From Jaenimonas drosophilae (Eukaryota; Euglenozoa; Kinetoplastea; Trypanosomatida; Trypanosomatidae), in the NCBI GenBank assembly GCA_030849065.1, contig JASAON010001661.1, positions 186,001 to 250,000 of the forward strand: DNA of 64,000 nucleotides, given 5' to 3'. Made by a program: the position numbers and the translations under genes. Below are positions 47,914 to 58,900 of the stretch, piece after piece. Positions within the stretch are counted from its first letter, which is position 1; the number at the start of each line of letters is the position of its first letter. Below the pieces are notes generated by a model. That model was not told the DNA's origin. It worked only from the letters and a program-made list of their open reading frames with translations, and ran no database searches.

Positions 47914-48414
47914 CTACTTCTTGGGGGCAGACTTGGGAGTGGGGACACGCTCCTTCTTCTCGCTCATGAACAGCTGCACGTGGCAGGGGCTGCACATGTA
48001 GGGGGAGATACGACCGTGGGCGCGGAAGGTACGGCGGCGCATGCGGGCAGCCTGGTCCACCTGAACGTGCTTGATGATCATCGTGTTGGGGTTCAGACCC
48101 TTCTCCACAGCGTTGGCTTCGGCATTCTTGAGGAGGGACAGCATCGCCACCACAGACTTGCGAGGCCAGCGACCCTTGGTCTGGCCCCACTCCTTCGCCT
48201 GTCCGGTGCGGCCAGTCTTGCCGTTGTAGCGCTTGAAGGGAATGCAGCGGGTCTTGGCGAGCACCTGACGGTAGAGCTGCTGAGCCTTGCGAAGGGGCAT
48301 GCCGTTGATCACATTAGCCGTCTCGAAGGTATTCTTGTAGTGGCAGCGAAGATCACTGACCTTGGCCTTGCTGCTCTTGGCAGAGACCTGGGGCTTGCGG
48401 GAGTAGTGCGTCAT
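47914..48414 (-). CDS. RPL17: Large-subunit ribosomal protein uL22 (L17)
   Basis: 166 residues from the ATG at 48414, three bases after an acceptor AG. It shows the eukaryotic uL22 pattern: CHYKNTFETANVINGMPLRK, then YRQVLAKTRCIPFKRYNG, then TKGRWPRKSVVAMLSLLKNA and the loop MIIKHVQVDQAARMRRRTFR then AHGRISPYM. The long beta-hairpin that lines the peptide exit tunnel is intact. Cytosolic ribosome, not mitochondrial. The extra C-terminal tail (KKERVPTPKSAPKK) is short. Very sure. Confidence 0.97.
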   Translation of the reverse strand: MTHYSRKPQVSAKSSKAKVSDLRCHYKNTFETANVINGMPLRKAQQLYRQVLAKTRCIPFKRYNGKTGRTGQAKEWGQTKGRWPRKSVVAMLSLLKNAEANAVEKGLNPNTMIIKHVQVDQAARMRRRTFRAHGRISPYMCSPCHVQLFMSEKKERVPTPKSAPKK

Positions 48415-48417
48415 GGC

Positions 48418-48440
48418 CTAGAAAGTGGAGGGGAAAAAGT
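48418..48440 (-). promoter_or_regulatory. Candidate spliced-leader acceptor for uL22
   Basis: On the minus strand, TACTTTTTCCCCTCCACTTTCTAG gives AG at 48419-48418, leaving a three-base 5' UTR. Confidence 0.65.
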
Positions 48441-48557
48441 AAGCAATAGGAAAGAGATAGAATGTTGAAGCTACATGGAACGGGCACAACAGAGGAGTGA
48501 ATAAGTTGTATTCATCATTGACTGTTCCGTTGATCCACCAAAATTGACAGCTTTGCG

Positions 48558-48995
48558 CTATGATGCAGGTGTTGTCTGTCTGGTACGAGATTTATCTCTG
48601 CGATACTTGCAAAACTTCTCAGCCCTTTTCTCTTCGAGCTTTGCCTTTTGTGCCTTTTCACGACATAGTTGAGAAGCAAGTGTTGAGAGAGCAACAACAT
48701 TAACTCCGTTTTCTTTCCGAACAATAAAGAAGTTGCTCTGTGTGCTTGCAAAGTTGCCTAATCCTCCGAAGGGTACTAATGCCTCCTGTATATCATCAGG
48801 CATTTCGGCTGCCCATTTGTGAACGGCAATAGACCCAGTTGCAGGATACAAATCAAGCAATTTTGCTACCATTTGGGGTTCATTGATACGCTGTGTATTT
48901 GCTCTTTGAGAGCTGTCAAATCGACGCCCAGACGATTGACTGCATGTTTGTATGAGTGGGGTCGCACTAACTGCGAAAATTCTAAAGCAGCGCAT
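48558..48995 (-). CDS. Small probable mitochondrial protein, unknown
   Basis: 145 residues from the ATG at 48995; the frame to 49055 adds 20 residues of no clear character. The first 30 residues (MRCFRIFAVSATPLIQTCSQ) are basic and Ser/Thr/Gln-rich without acids, a good mitochondrial presequence. A compact core follows, EPQMVAKLLDLYPATG then VHKWAAEMPDDIQEALVPFG, and then a basic helical tail (LCREKAQKAKLEEKRAEKFC). The core recalls a winged-helix-like or OST-HTH unit, but this is a loose resemblance. It could be a ribosome or RNA-editing accessory protein. It lies in the AT-richer part of the array, with short spacers of about 140-200 bases to its neighbours. Confidence 0.68.
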   Translation of the reverse strand: MRCFRIFAVSATPLIQTCSQSSGRRFDSSQRANTQRINEPQMVAKLLDLYPATGSIAVHKWAAEMPDDIQEALVPFGGLGNFASTQSNFFIVRKENGVNVVALSTLASQLCREKAQKAKLEEKRAEKFCKYRRDKSRTRQTTPAS

Positions 48996-49189
48996 CTTAA
49001 TTCGCACTCTCCAGTGCGAATCTTGGCTAAGAACAAAGTTCAATGACGACAACAAGTAAGGCTTTGCAATGTGGGAGGCAAGTACGCGATTTCAAAATTG
49101 TGATTACTCTGCTTAGTGAACCACAAACTGCTGTAAACGAAAACTCCTCAACGAAGGTACAGACTAGTGAGCACAAACAAGAAATGCTC

Positions 49190-50566
49190 CTACGGTTGTC
49201 CATGAGTTGCTTGGTCAAAAAGATCCTTGAACGGATCATCTTTTTTTCCTTTCTCATTTGAGATGTTGACCTTTGCTGGGGCTGGTGGATCTACAACGGG
49301 GGCAACCTGGAGTTGCGCCACGTACGGTGATGTCTGAGCTGAGGTATGCCAATCACGCGGAGCGCCAGTGGTCCAGTTGGAGTCAACGGGTTCTGGTTCC
49401 TTCTGGTGGGAAAACTGGGTATGGAAAGTATTCATGTTCCGATCCAGTTCACCTTGTTCGCTTTGAGGTGTTGGCTCAAAGAGGTCATCCATGGTGATGG
49501 CGTACTTCTGGGGAGATGGTTGAGGAACTGTTTCCTGTGAAGTAGCTTCTTCGCCGCCAATCTCCTTAACAGGAAGCTCACTACTTGCGGATGGCTCTCT
49601 TACATCCTCGTGTTTTATACCTAAACTTTCCAGCGAACAGACCTCAACTGGCTGTTGAGTGAACGTGATGTCCTGCCTCAAGTTCGCCAATATGGATGGA
49701 GGAAAGCACTTCAGCCTCGGGATGGTAACCGAAAAGACGCATCTTGAATGCTGCATATCATTAAAAAGGTTTCTTAGCTTCTCAGCCGTTGATGCAAAAC
49801 GTTCGAAGAGACCATACCACCGCTGCTTCAGGGATGAGGATAATTCCTCAAACGTGTTCAGGACTAGTACGAATCGTTTTGAAAGCAGTTGAAACAGGTG
49901 CTTTCCATCTTGTATAATTAGTTGATACGCTTCCAGTGTGCAGTAGTTATTGACAATCGACTCAATGAACGGAAGGGAAGCTAAGCTGCTAAGCTGCAAG
50001 AGGAGCTCCCTGCATGGAACCAGGAGTGGCTCAACAGCTAAAGAAGACATATAGTCATCAAACTCGGCAGCTTCAATCCTCCTTCCAAATCCGATTATTG
50101 GCCGAGCGGAGCACAGAACTGACAAATAATCCATGTAGTCATGGATAAACCGCTCCTCGTCCCATCCATTGGAAGATTTCGACAGCTTCTTTAGGCCCAC
50201 AGGGTTGAATACGCCTCTGTATGACGTGCAGAGTGTCTGGACCAGTTCTTCCGAAGCACTACAGAGCAGTCTATGCAAAGTAATCAAAGACTTCAAAACC
50301 ACAACCCAATTGTGACTATGAGAGCGCTTCTCCAGCTCACGGACGATGTGCTCACATACGGGCCTTCCGTTCTTATGCGTCCTCTTCGTTTGTCCATGTG
50401 ATGCGGCCAGAAGAACCTGCACATACTTTTCCTTTGGAGCCTTAAGCATGTGACTGGTGGCCTTCAAAATTGCTTTGTCAATGTCACTTCCTGTGACAGA
50501 GCACAGTCCTATAGCTGCCTTTTCTTTGAAATACCCTGCACTCTCCCTTGCATTTTTACCGTCCAT
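49190..50566 (-). CDS. ANTH-domain clathrin adaptor AP180/CALM
   Basis: 458 residues from the ATG at 50566 (the upstream TTG codon at 50590 is not used). Residues about 10-280 are an ANTH domain: ATSHMLKAPKEKYVQVLLAA, VVVLKSLITLHRLLCSASEE, CRELLLQLSSLASLPFIESI. The PtdIns(4,5)P2-binding KAPKEKY motif is present and KKLSK follows. The unstructured tail carries endocytic motifs MDDLFEP and DDPFKDLF, which bind clathrin and adaptor ear domains. Trypanosomes have CALM and epsin homologues acting at the flagellar pocket, without AP-2 in T. brucei. Expected role: endocytic coat assembly at the flagellar pocket. Confidence 0.95.
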   Translation of the reverse strand: MDGKNARESAGYFKEKAAIGLCSVTGSDIDKAILKATSHMLKAPKEKYVQVLLAASHGQTKRTHKNGRPVCEHIVRELEKRSHSHNWVVVLKSLITLHRLLCSASEELVQTLCTSYRGVFNPVGLKKLSKSSNGWDEERFIHDYMDYLSVLCSARPIIGFGRRIEAAEFDDYMSSLAVEPLLVPCRELLLQLSSLASLPFIESIVNNYCTLEAYQLIIQDGKHLFQLLSKRFVLVLNTFEELSSSLKQRWYGLFERFASTAEKLRNLFNDMQHSRCVFSVTIPRLKCFPPSILANLRQDITFTQQPVEVCSLESLGIKHEDVREPSASSELPVKEIGGEEATSQETVPQPSPQKYAITMDDLFEPTPQSEQGELDRNMNTFHTQFSHQKEPEPVDSNWTTGAPRDWHTSAQTSPYVAQLQVAPVVDPPAPAKVNISNEKGKKDDPFKDLFDQATHGQP

Positions 50567-50821
50567 CGTCACGAGCTGCAGCGGAGACAAGAATTATTAT
50601 GTACCACAACAAGAGAGGAGTGCAGAAAGAGAAAGGTAACGAAAGTTAAACTCACCACAGATATATCAGTTCTCTCTCACTCATTTCACCAAAGGTGTAC
50701 TAATGATTGGGGGCGATACGGACAGAGTAAGAAACTGAACTCCAAGAAGAAAAAAATAAAGAATTGTGCTCGCTAAAACTCGAATTCAAAGAGGGAAATT
50801 GATCCAGAAGTACCCAGACTG

Positions 50822-52174
50822 CTACACTGATATTCCGTGAATTCCAGATGCGGGTAAGTAGAGCTGCCTGTCTGTTCCATAGCCCTCAATAGACACAACC
50901 GCTGCTTTCCCCCCAAGAACCTGAACAACGCAGTTTGCGTAAGGGAGGCCAATAGGGCTGTGAATCCAAGTATCAATTTTTCTGGGATTCTCATAGTCGC
51001 TGTTCAAACTTCTGAGGGTCGACCAGTACGTTAGCGATAGATCTGCGGTGGCAAGAGGGAGTCCGCCAGCAGTATCCGAAACACGAACAGTGAAGCATTG
51101 GTTCTCCTTCTTTTGGGCTACAGTTACAATGATTTTTTCGCAGGGAATGCCCAAAAGTTCTTGTCGCTGCAAATTGGCTGTAATCGCATCGTGGATCAGC
51201 GCGGCAATGATATCAAAAGTAATGTACGGGATACCCGTGAAAGTGATGTCCGCATCACCTGCAATACTCAGCTCGATATCTTCGTCGTACTCAGTCTTTG
51301 CGCTTCTAATAACACACTGCAGTAGTTTCATCAGCGACGTTTTCTTACATATAAACCCAACAAATTCTTCCGGAGGGTGGTCAAAGAACAGTGGAAGTGT
51401 TTCACCATCGCTGTCACTGTCTTTAACCTGACAGGCATCAACGTTCAGAATTTTCGTCGAGAGGTACATATAATGGCCGACAAGAAAACGAAGTCGAGCC
51501 CTGGCATGGCAAAAATTGCTGAAAAACTGCTCCACTTCGTTGTAATTCTGTAGGATCGAATCGTTGAGATCAGCCCACTTCCACTGCTCTCGGTGGGCAA
51601 GTTCATACATTCCCTCAATAAGAAGGTTGCTAACATTGTAATGGCGCAGGAAGATTCGACGAACGAGCTTATCAAACTGAATGCACTCCTCTCTTGTTTT
51701 CGGCGCAGGAGTGCTGCGTACATCGTGGAAACTCCACTGGTACCACCTCTTCAGTTCTTGAAATGATGGCATTTGGGAAAGCCCGTAGGGAGCAGTTGTT
51801 AGAGCCTTAACACGAAGGGATATGCGTACCAGATACTCCCGGCGGAAGAGGGCCGCTGCAGCGATGAGGTCATTAACCGTTGTCATATACATAAGGTTGT
51901 CCAGCTCGATCTTTTTTGCTTTCTGGGCGGCAAAAAATTGGTTGAGCTCGGCAAACTCATCTGCTGACAACGGATCCTTGATATTCTCCTCACTCTCCTT
52001 GTACTCTTTGACATGTCTCCGAACGAGCTCCTTCGCTCGGGTTGCTACTTCGGGTGAGGTTCTCTCCACTGCACTTCGAAATGCTTTCAAATCGATTACC
52101 TCCTTTTCTAGGGAATCGAGCCGGTCAGTGAGGTGGCCGAGAGAAGTGAAAAAGGCAATGGACCTACGAAGCAT
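50822..52174 (-). CDS. Mitochondrial PDK/BCKDK-like protein with degraded ATP-binding motif
   Basis: 450 residues from the ATG at 52174, first gene of the minus-strand array. The N-terminal helix bundle (about 60-240) matches the mitochondrial alpha-ketoacid dehydrogenase kinases: VRISLRVKALTTAPYGLSQM, FQELKRWYQWSFHDVRSTP, ARLRFLVGHYMYLS. The GHKL ATPase part (about 265-440) keeps GYGTDRQLYLP and SPIGLPYAN, but the N-box is ALIHDA (325-330) instead of ELxKNA: Glu, Lys and Asn are all replaced. The G1 box keeps Asp 367 (VSDTAGGLP). The Asn that binds the ATP magnesium is Asp here. It may be a weak kinase or a pseudokinase. The N-terminus (MLRRSIAFFTSLG) suits mitochondrial import. Confidence 0.9.
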   Translation of the reverse strand: MLRRSIAFFTSLGHLTDRLDSLEKEVIDLKAFRSAVERTSPEVATRAKELVRRHVKEYKESEENIKDPLSADEFAELNQFFAAQKAKKIELDNLMYMTTVNDLIAAAALFRREYLVRISLRVKALTTAPYGLSQMPSFQELKRWYQWSFHDVRSTPAPKTREECIQFDKLVRRIFLRHYNVSNLLIEGMYELAHREQWKWADLNDSILQNYNEVEQFFSNFCHARARLRFLVGHYMYLSTKILNVDACQVKDSDSDGETLPLFFDHPPEEFVGFICKKTSLMKLLQCVIRSAKTEYDEDIELSIAGDADITFTGIPYITFDIIAALIHDAITANLQRQELLGIPCEKIIVTVAQKKENQCFTVRVSDTAGGLPLATADLSLTYWSTLRSLNSDYENPRKIDTWIHSPIGLPYANCVVQVLGGKAAVVSIEGYGTDRQLYLPASGIHGISV

Positions 52175-52915
52175 TTCAAGTAAACTCCGCTTCTTGTTGA
52201 CCTTATAGATTCAGCAGGATGTGATGAGGAAAACGAAGACGATTGAATTGCTCCACAGGAATAGCATACTGCCGCCAAAGTTTAGGCCTTTGAAATAGAG
52301 AATAGGGGAAGTCACAAATCAACCAAAAAAATACCCAACGCGAAGCAGCATCCCACCCCCCCCCCCACACTCAAGCACGAGACTAGCGAAAAGAACGAAA
52401 GGTGCAGGCAAGGAATAGATTTGGCCCCGCCATCCTCCCCCCCCCCGCCCCCAACACCAAACACAGTATACCCCCACCACGCCAAAGCCCCCAACCCTAA
52501 CCGGAATGAAGTCCCCCCCCAACCCCCGCCAAACAAACAAAAATGCCGACACGCGCACATTGAATTCCCCCCCCCGAACGCAGACCATCAACTTGAAAAG
52601 GGCCGCGACGATGAAATTGTTTTGCCAAATCAGCAACCCCTAGTCTGGGGGGGAGACCCCACTCCCTAAAAAGGAACGCTCCTTCTAGTAGCGCGTTCGT
52701 TCCGGTCATAACGACAATCCCACATACATGTCTCCCACTAGCTGCTACATTCTCCGCCTCTTCCCTTCTCCTCACCCTCATGTCATTAACATCTCAAGAA
52801 CCGCGCAACTGATCAGATCGCTTGGTTGCTAGCGTTAGGTACGGTTGACGAGAAGCGTGCCGAAGTATTCATTCTATATATAGCATACTACTAAACAAGT
52901 TGGCGGACGCCGAAA
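52175..52915. promoter_or_regulatory. Divergent strand-switch region with C-runs
   Basis: Between the first minus-strand gene and the first plus-strand gene. C-runs lie at 52356-52366 (11), 52437-52446 (10), 52448-52452, 52513-52520 and 52567-52575 (9), and a plus-strand G-run at 52647-52653. The two strands therefore carry G-tracts running outwards on each side. This is the type of sequence at which polymerase II starts in kinetoplastids, from broad chromatin-defined regions. TATATATAG at 52875-52883 could act as an acceptor for the plus gene. No promoter is proven. Confidence 0.6.
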
Positions 52916-55900
52916 ATGGAGCAGTCGGACGCTGAAAATGTGTACGGGTGGCAACGTGAAGATGCAGCGGATTCAGAATACAGTTCCGACAGCTCCGATG
53001 ACCTTGATATCAACAATGCTGGGCATCAGCAGGCAAATAGACAAGCGGATCACTCTTATGTGCGGGAACCCACAAATCCACAGTTCTACAAATTCGCAGC
53101 TTCTACAGACATTCGTGCTCGCCAGAAGACTGGAGTCTGGCGAGCAGAATCTGAAGGAGTCGAGAAACAACATCTCAGAGATTTTGTGAAGTACAGTCGA
53201 TATGACCTTCTCACCATATCGTGGCACCTTGCCTCAATTGACTACAAGACGCGAACCCACGCGCCATTTTTCCCCCTCCCAGTGATGCCAGAGGTTCTGC
53301 AAGGGCTCTCCGTTGATGCCGGTGATGTTGCAAAATTTATGTGTCTATCATCCAATGAACTTTACAGAAGGCACGAAAAACTGTCGCCTGAAACTCTGCG
53401 CTCACTACCGGTTCGAGCTGCTGCAGACATTAGTGCCGCATGTCGCTCTCAGATCTCCGAAGCGCCAAAAGTGTTTGATGATAGCTCCTTGAACCCAAAA
53501 TGGGAAGCTGATGTTAGCAGCGATGACGACTCAGAGGATGAAGGAGACGGTGACGTGAAAGAGCTAGATTTCTGCATAGCAATGACTTCCATGACGTCTT
53601 CACAGTGCATCGAGATTCGTAGTATCAAACTCCTCAACGGCCTCGTGAACAGGTGCATCAAGAGCTCACGCTTTTTCACTTTGCATTGTTGGGGAATCAG
53701 CCGCATCACTCAGTCGTTACTCAGAATTATTGGAAAAGAGATGCAAAAGCCATCGCCCGACGAAAAGCTTGTTGCAATGTCACTGACTTTGGCATACAAG
53801 CTTTCTGTAGGTTCCTGCAACATGAACGCGGTTTTGGCCCTTCTACGATGGAGTTTCCATAATCGCTCATGTGCGGAACGAATACTTCTTCCAGATGCAG
53901 GAGCCTTGTTCGACATGTTGAACTCACTGAATTCAAGCAGAGTGAAGTTACTTATACCAAAGGGAGCTTCGAGGGGTCAAGTGATCTCGGTAGTGCACTC
54001 TCTTAACTCTAGTAACCAAGTGAGGGGGTTGTGTGCTGTTCAGGAGAAGAAATGCAGCTACTGTGTGATGCTGACAGACAGTGGCGTCATGAAGATTGAG
54101 CTGAGACCTCCGTTTTCTGTAGTACTGGAGAACTCACACTACACGAAAGATGTGTGCTGTGGAATGTTCGTCGAAGGTTCCAATATTGCGGTCATTGGAG
54201 AGAGTGGAGTGGACTTTCTCAGTATCGACACCCTAGAGGTTGTCCGTTTTACACAGTCTCCCGTCACCCCTGACAATGTCTTTTCCCTGTATGTGGGGGA
54301 AAATACCTTCAAGACACCCTATTTCTCGTGTGGAAGGTCAGGCAAAAAGCACCCGTACTTCAATGGAAACACTGTCTCTGGAACTGTCGAGTGCACCGCT
54401 CCGCTTCTAATTACCCGAGGGAGTGACTCACTGAGTGTTCAGTTCTTCATTCTTCCTGAGTATTCATTTTCATCTTCAGAATTGACTCTCCTGGCCCTTA
54501 AAGAGGGGGATAGGAATTGGCTTACTGTCACAATTGTGGGAGGTATTTCTGGCACCATAAAGGTGGTGTTCAAGCATGGATTCGATTGCGTTGCTGAAAT
54601 TGACGAAACGGTAGACTCTGGGTGGCTCCTCATTAGCGCCACAATGTCTTCCGTAAATGACACTGCGACGTGGACCACATACTGTAACGGGGTTCAGTGT
54701 TCTGCTCGTGGTCAGAGTGGGTCGTTGGTGAAACCATCTGGGGGGCTCACACTTACGTTACTGTCAGGGACGTTCCGAGGATTCATTTCCTCTTTACAAG
54801 TGTGGGACAAGGCGCAGCACATTGGGGATATGCGGCTTGTGGCAAGTGGTGGTGAGTCTTCCTCGTGGTGCTCTTTCCAGATGAACGAGGAAGCTGGGAT
54901 TTCACTTCACTGTCGCCAATGCGGAGCCATGTGGAGAGGAAACTCACTTTTGTGGAAAAGCTCACCAAAGGAACTCCCCGCAAGGAGTAGCGTCTCTGTT
55001 ATTCCGTGGAAGCCGCGAGGAGCATACTATATTCTCACCAACCAGTTTGAGATTGCTGTAATAGAAAATGATGTGACAACATGGATTGCCCTCGATGGAT
55101 CCGTAGTTGATCAGCAGGAGTCCTTTTTCCGGGCAAGTGACCTATGCTTCTACTGTCCGTACAACGCCAACCTTTTGATGATGTGTCATGAAAGTCTGTG
55201 CATTCGTTATGTCATAACAGGTGGCCCTGCCACATCACTTATCAGAGATCTTCCCACTGTGATTAGCGCTGAGGTGGTGACTCAGAGTAGCGTAGACGGT
55301 GTATCGGCAGTGGATGTTGCTCTGTTTGTAACACGTCATCTGAACTCTTTAGTGTTGTTTGGTGATCACGGGAATTCTGAGAGGTCACTTGATGTGCTCT
55401 CGAGAGTTCGGACTGTGTCACTGAAAACAATAGGCCGACTACTCAGTGTTTGCCAGGAAATTGTGGATGGCTGTGGCGATAGATCAGTTCACAGTCTGGA
55501 CGTGCTAATCCTGTGCTTCACTGGTCGGCTCCTTATCCGGCAGGTTAAACTGATGGAACGCAGGTGCCCCAGCAAAGTTGTTCCGCAGGTGGATGCTGTC
55601 CTTCGCTTCATTCAGGAAGCTAAGGAGACAAATGGGGGTGTTCTGGACGAGGCAGAGAGCATCTTTTCAGAACTCCACAAGGTAGTTCTTGCAGAGTCAG
55701 TCAGTCACGACTACCAGATGAATCTAATTGTTGCATCAGCAGATTTTGCGGAAGTCGAGCAACTTCTCACACAGGAGAACCTTCCCGCGCTCGTGTCAGC
55801 GGTTATCAGAAAGGATATGAAAAAGTCATTTATGTCGTATCTTCATCGACTGAGAGACGCGTGCGGAACAGAAGCAACGGAGCTTCTGAGTGGCAAGCCC

Positions 55901-58900
55901 CACTCCTTTGATGCATCGAATGTTATGCTAACAACACTCACTGGTATGCTCCAGAACTGCCGGTCGTATTGGGCACTTGTTGCGGTGGCACTCCTCAACT
56001 CAATTAGTGAGAATATTCTACGTATCTTCGAGCACCATCTTCTCGGTTCAGATGATCGAGCTTCAAGCCTCCAACTTCTGAAGCAAACAGCTATTGGTGT
56101 TGTGGTGTATCCTCTTGCACATTACTTCTTGGACATGGTGTTGGATCAGTCCGTTGCCGCAGATGTTCTCAAGCTTCTGCATGGAATGTTTAAGGTATTC
56201 TCTCTATGGACTGCTAGCCCCCAAGTGGGAGGAAAACCCTCAACGCAGCATTCTCTGGTCGAGACCTACTCTCTCGTAACATCTCCTCAGTCGCACTCAG
56301 CTCATGCAGCGTCCATTGATCTCAAGCACGCAAAGGGTATCAGGGTGGATGTTTCATTTTGTGAGCCTCCTGTGGGAGAAGTTCTTCTTGTCGCTTCATT
56401 GATTTGTGGCGACCTTCGCAGACTCTCCAAGAAGGTTGAGTGTGGTCAGACGGTATCTTTTGACTGTGGAGGAGAGCTGACAATTTCTTCAACCAATGGT
56501 AAGGGATATCCAAGTCTTTCCATCGTGATTCACGCAGAGGTGGAGCTTGTCATCGAAACGGAACTGGATTGGCTTAGTGATATTTGTTGCTGTCTTCGCC
56601 GTGCCATCATTACCGGGGGATACGCATCACTCCTTAGCGCAGGTGAAGTGCAACCAGCGTCGAGCATTCGACGAGACTCGATACACCGTGCCGGTCTGAC
56701 GAATGCAGCGCTGTCCGACCAAAAATGTGATTCCTTGGTGGTTGACTATGGAGCTCTACCAACTGCACATTCACAACTCCTTGCCCTGGCGGAAGGGGAT
56801 GATACATGTACACTCACGACCACTTGGAAAGAGGTGTACCGGGGTAAGAACATTCCAAATAGAACTTCACTGGAATGTGTAGTCAAGTGGTGTGCATGTG
56901 CTATCGCCTGGCACTGCACAAAGCACCACGTCGCGACGGTGACTGATCTGAAAGAAGAGCTCAGTGTTGCGCTGGACCACATTAAGCGGCGTTTGTTCCT
57001 TCTCCTGGAAGCTCGACAACTCGGAAAGGAAGACGCGATCGTGGCCCGTGCGAGATACTTGCTTGTGAATATTCATTCACGCCAATTCATGGAAGCACAA
57101 CTTTCTGCCGCTAACCCCACCGAAGAGCCGGTGGATACACGCCAGCCATGGGCTACAACCCGGAGCGCAAATCATTCGTCACGGCGGGCCCATTTCAGTA
57201 GTGGGGCCTGGAGTAGAAGGCATGAATCCATGGATTTGTCTACGTCCGCCAATCGTCTCGGCTCGAGCTCGGCGTCGATGCGTTCTACTTTTCAGCGCAA
57301 TCAGTCAGCCATTACTGCTGTGAGCATGTTCAAGAAGGGCATCGAGACGGCAGATCCTCTGCCCAATCAGCTTACAACATTTCTCTTTACGTCTGAGGAT
57401 ACACCAGATGATCTCCAACTGGCGCTGCTTCAACGAACTCGACGCGCCGCGGATACTGTGGAAACGTTTCGGCTCCTTGCAGAGCTTGCGAAATCCTGTG
57501 TATCCGGCAAGCATGATGATCTCTCTCTCCTCCTGGACTCCTACCTGCAGTACCGCGTGGCCTTGGCTACCTCATCAGGATCTGCTGAGCAGGAAAAGGC
57601 GGCATTTAACTCGCACTACACCGATCACCTTGTCGGCTGCGGCCTCCTGCGAGAGTTGGAGCTGCAGCAGTCGGTTTGTGGCTTCGTCCAGGCAGCCCTG
57701 CGAGCGGTGCTACATCAGCTCCTCCACCCTCCGGAACTCCCACTAGTGGAATGTCTTCAGTTGTGCGCCGTTCTCTGCCATCCCTGGGATAGCGTAGACA
57801 TCTCACTTCTCCGTCCATCAGACATGTTTCTCTTTCTGCAACACTGCCTCTCCTCCGCCTTTGCCATGCGGATAGACAGGATGGAGAAGTCCGACCGCGA
57901 AGCGACCTACGTGGAGCGCAAGGGCCTCTTCGACCTGGCTCTTCGGTGTCTTGTAATGCCTAACTCTGTACTTCCAATATCCACAGAAAACGCACGAGTG
58001 GTGGATGGAGACGTACAAGGAATTCACGTGGAGCATGGTACAGTTGTCTGCGTCACACGCAACCAGTGGAAGCCACTCAATGGGTGGGAGCAGCTTCCCG
58101 CACCACTCCAAGATGGTGATGCCTACGCCAACTTCGGTCTTCCGTGCATCGTGTCGCAGCTACCAGACGTTCAGTACTTTGAAATCACCATTGACCTCGT
58201 CGTGCGTGATCCCTTGGATGCCGCCATTGGCATCAGCGAGCTTCCTCTCCCCACAACTGGACTGGGCGATGGAACCAACGCGATTTGGTTCGGCGCCGAT
58301 GGGCGGGCAAGGTTTCCAGGTGGGTCGGACGTCTGGCTGAGCGAGCCGTGGCAAGTGGAAGATGTTATTGGCTGCGGAGTGTTTGCGCCACACAATAGCG
58401 TCTTCTTCACGCGGAATGGGGTCTTTCTGGGTATCGTCACACGTTGCTCCTACGCCGTCCTCTCTCCCTTCATCAAGATCACCACGACCAAGTCGGTTGT
58501 GCGTGTGATTGTGAACTTTGGCCGGGAGCCCTTCAAGTTGGACCTGGCCACTCTCCACTGCTCGTGCCGGTACAAGTTCATGACGAGCTCCGTCGTCAGT
58601 GATGCGGTTGTTACCACAGTCTGTTATCTACTCTCCATGTGCCATCGCAACTTCATGTCCTCCGAGCCAATGGCCATTGTGCATCGTGATGCCATCAGCT
58701 CTCTATTGGAACACGCCGCCACGTTTCTCTCGAGCAGTATCCTCGAGCTGCTGAACATCCTCAACGTGAAGTTGGCCGATCCCGCTCACCCTCCGTCCGA
58801 TATCACGGAGGAAGCCGCGCTGGAGCAGCAGAGAGATGAGCAGGAAGTGAAGGTTTCACTGACAGTGATGCTCTCGCGACTCTTCCACTGCCTGCGAGTG

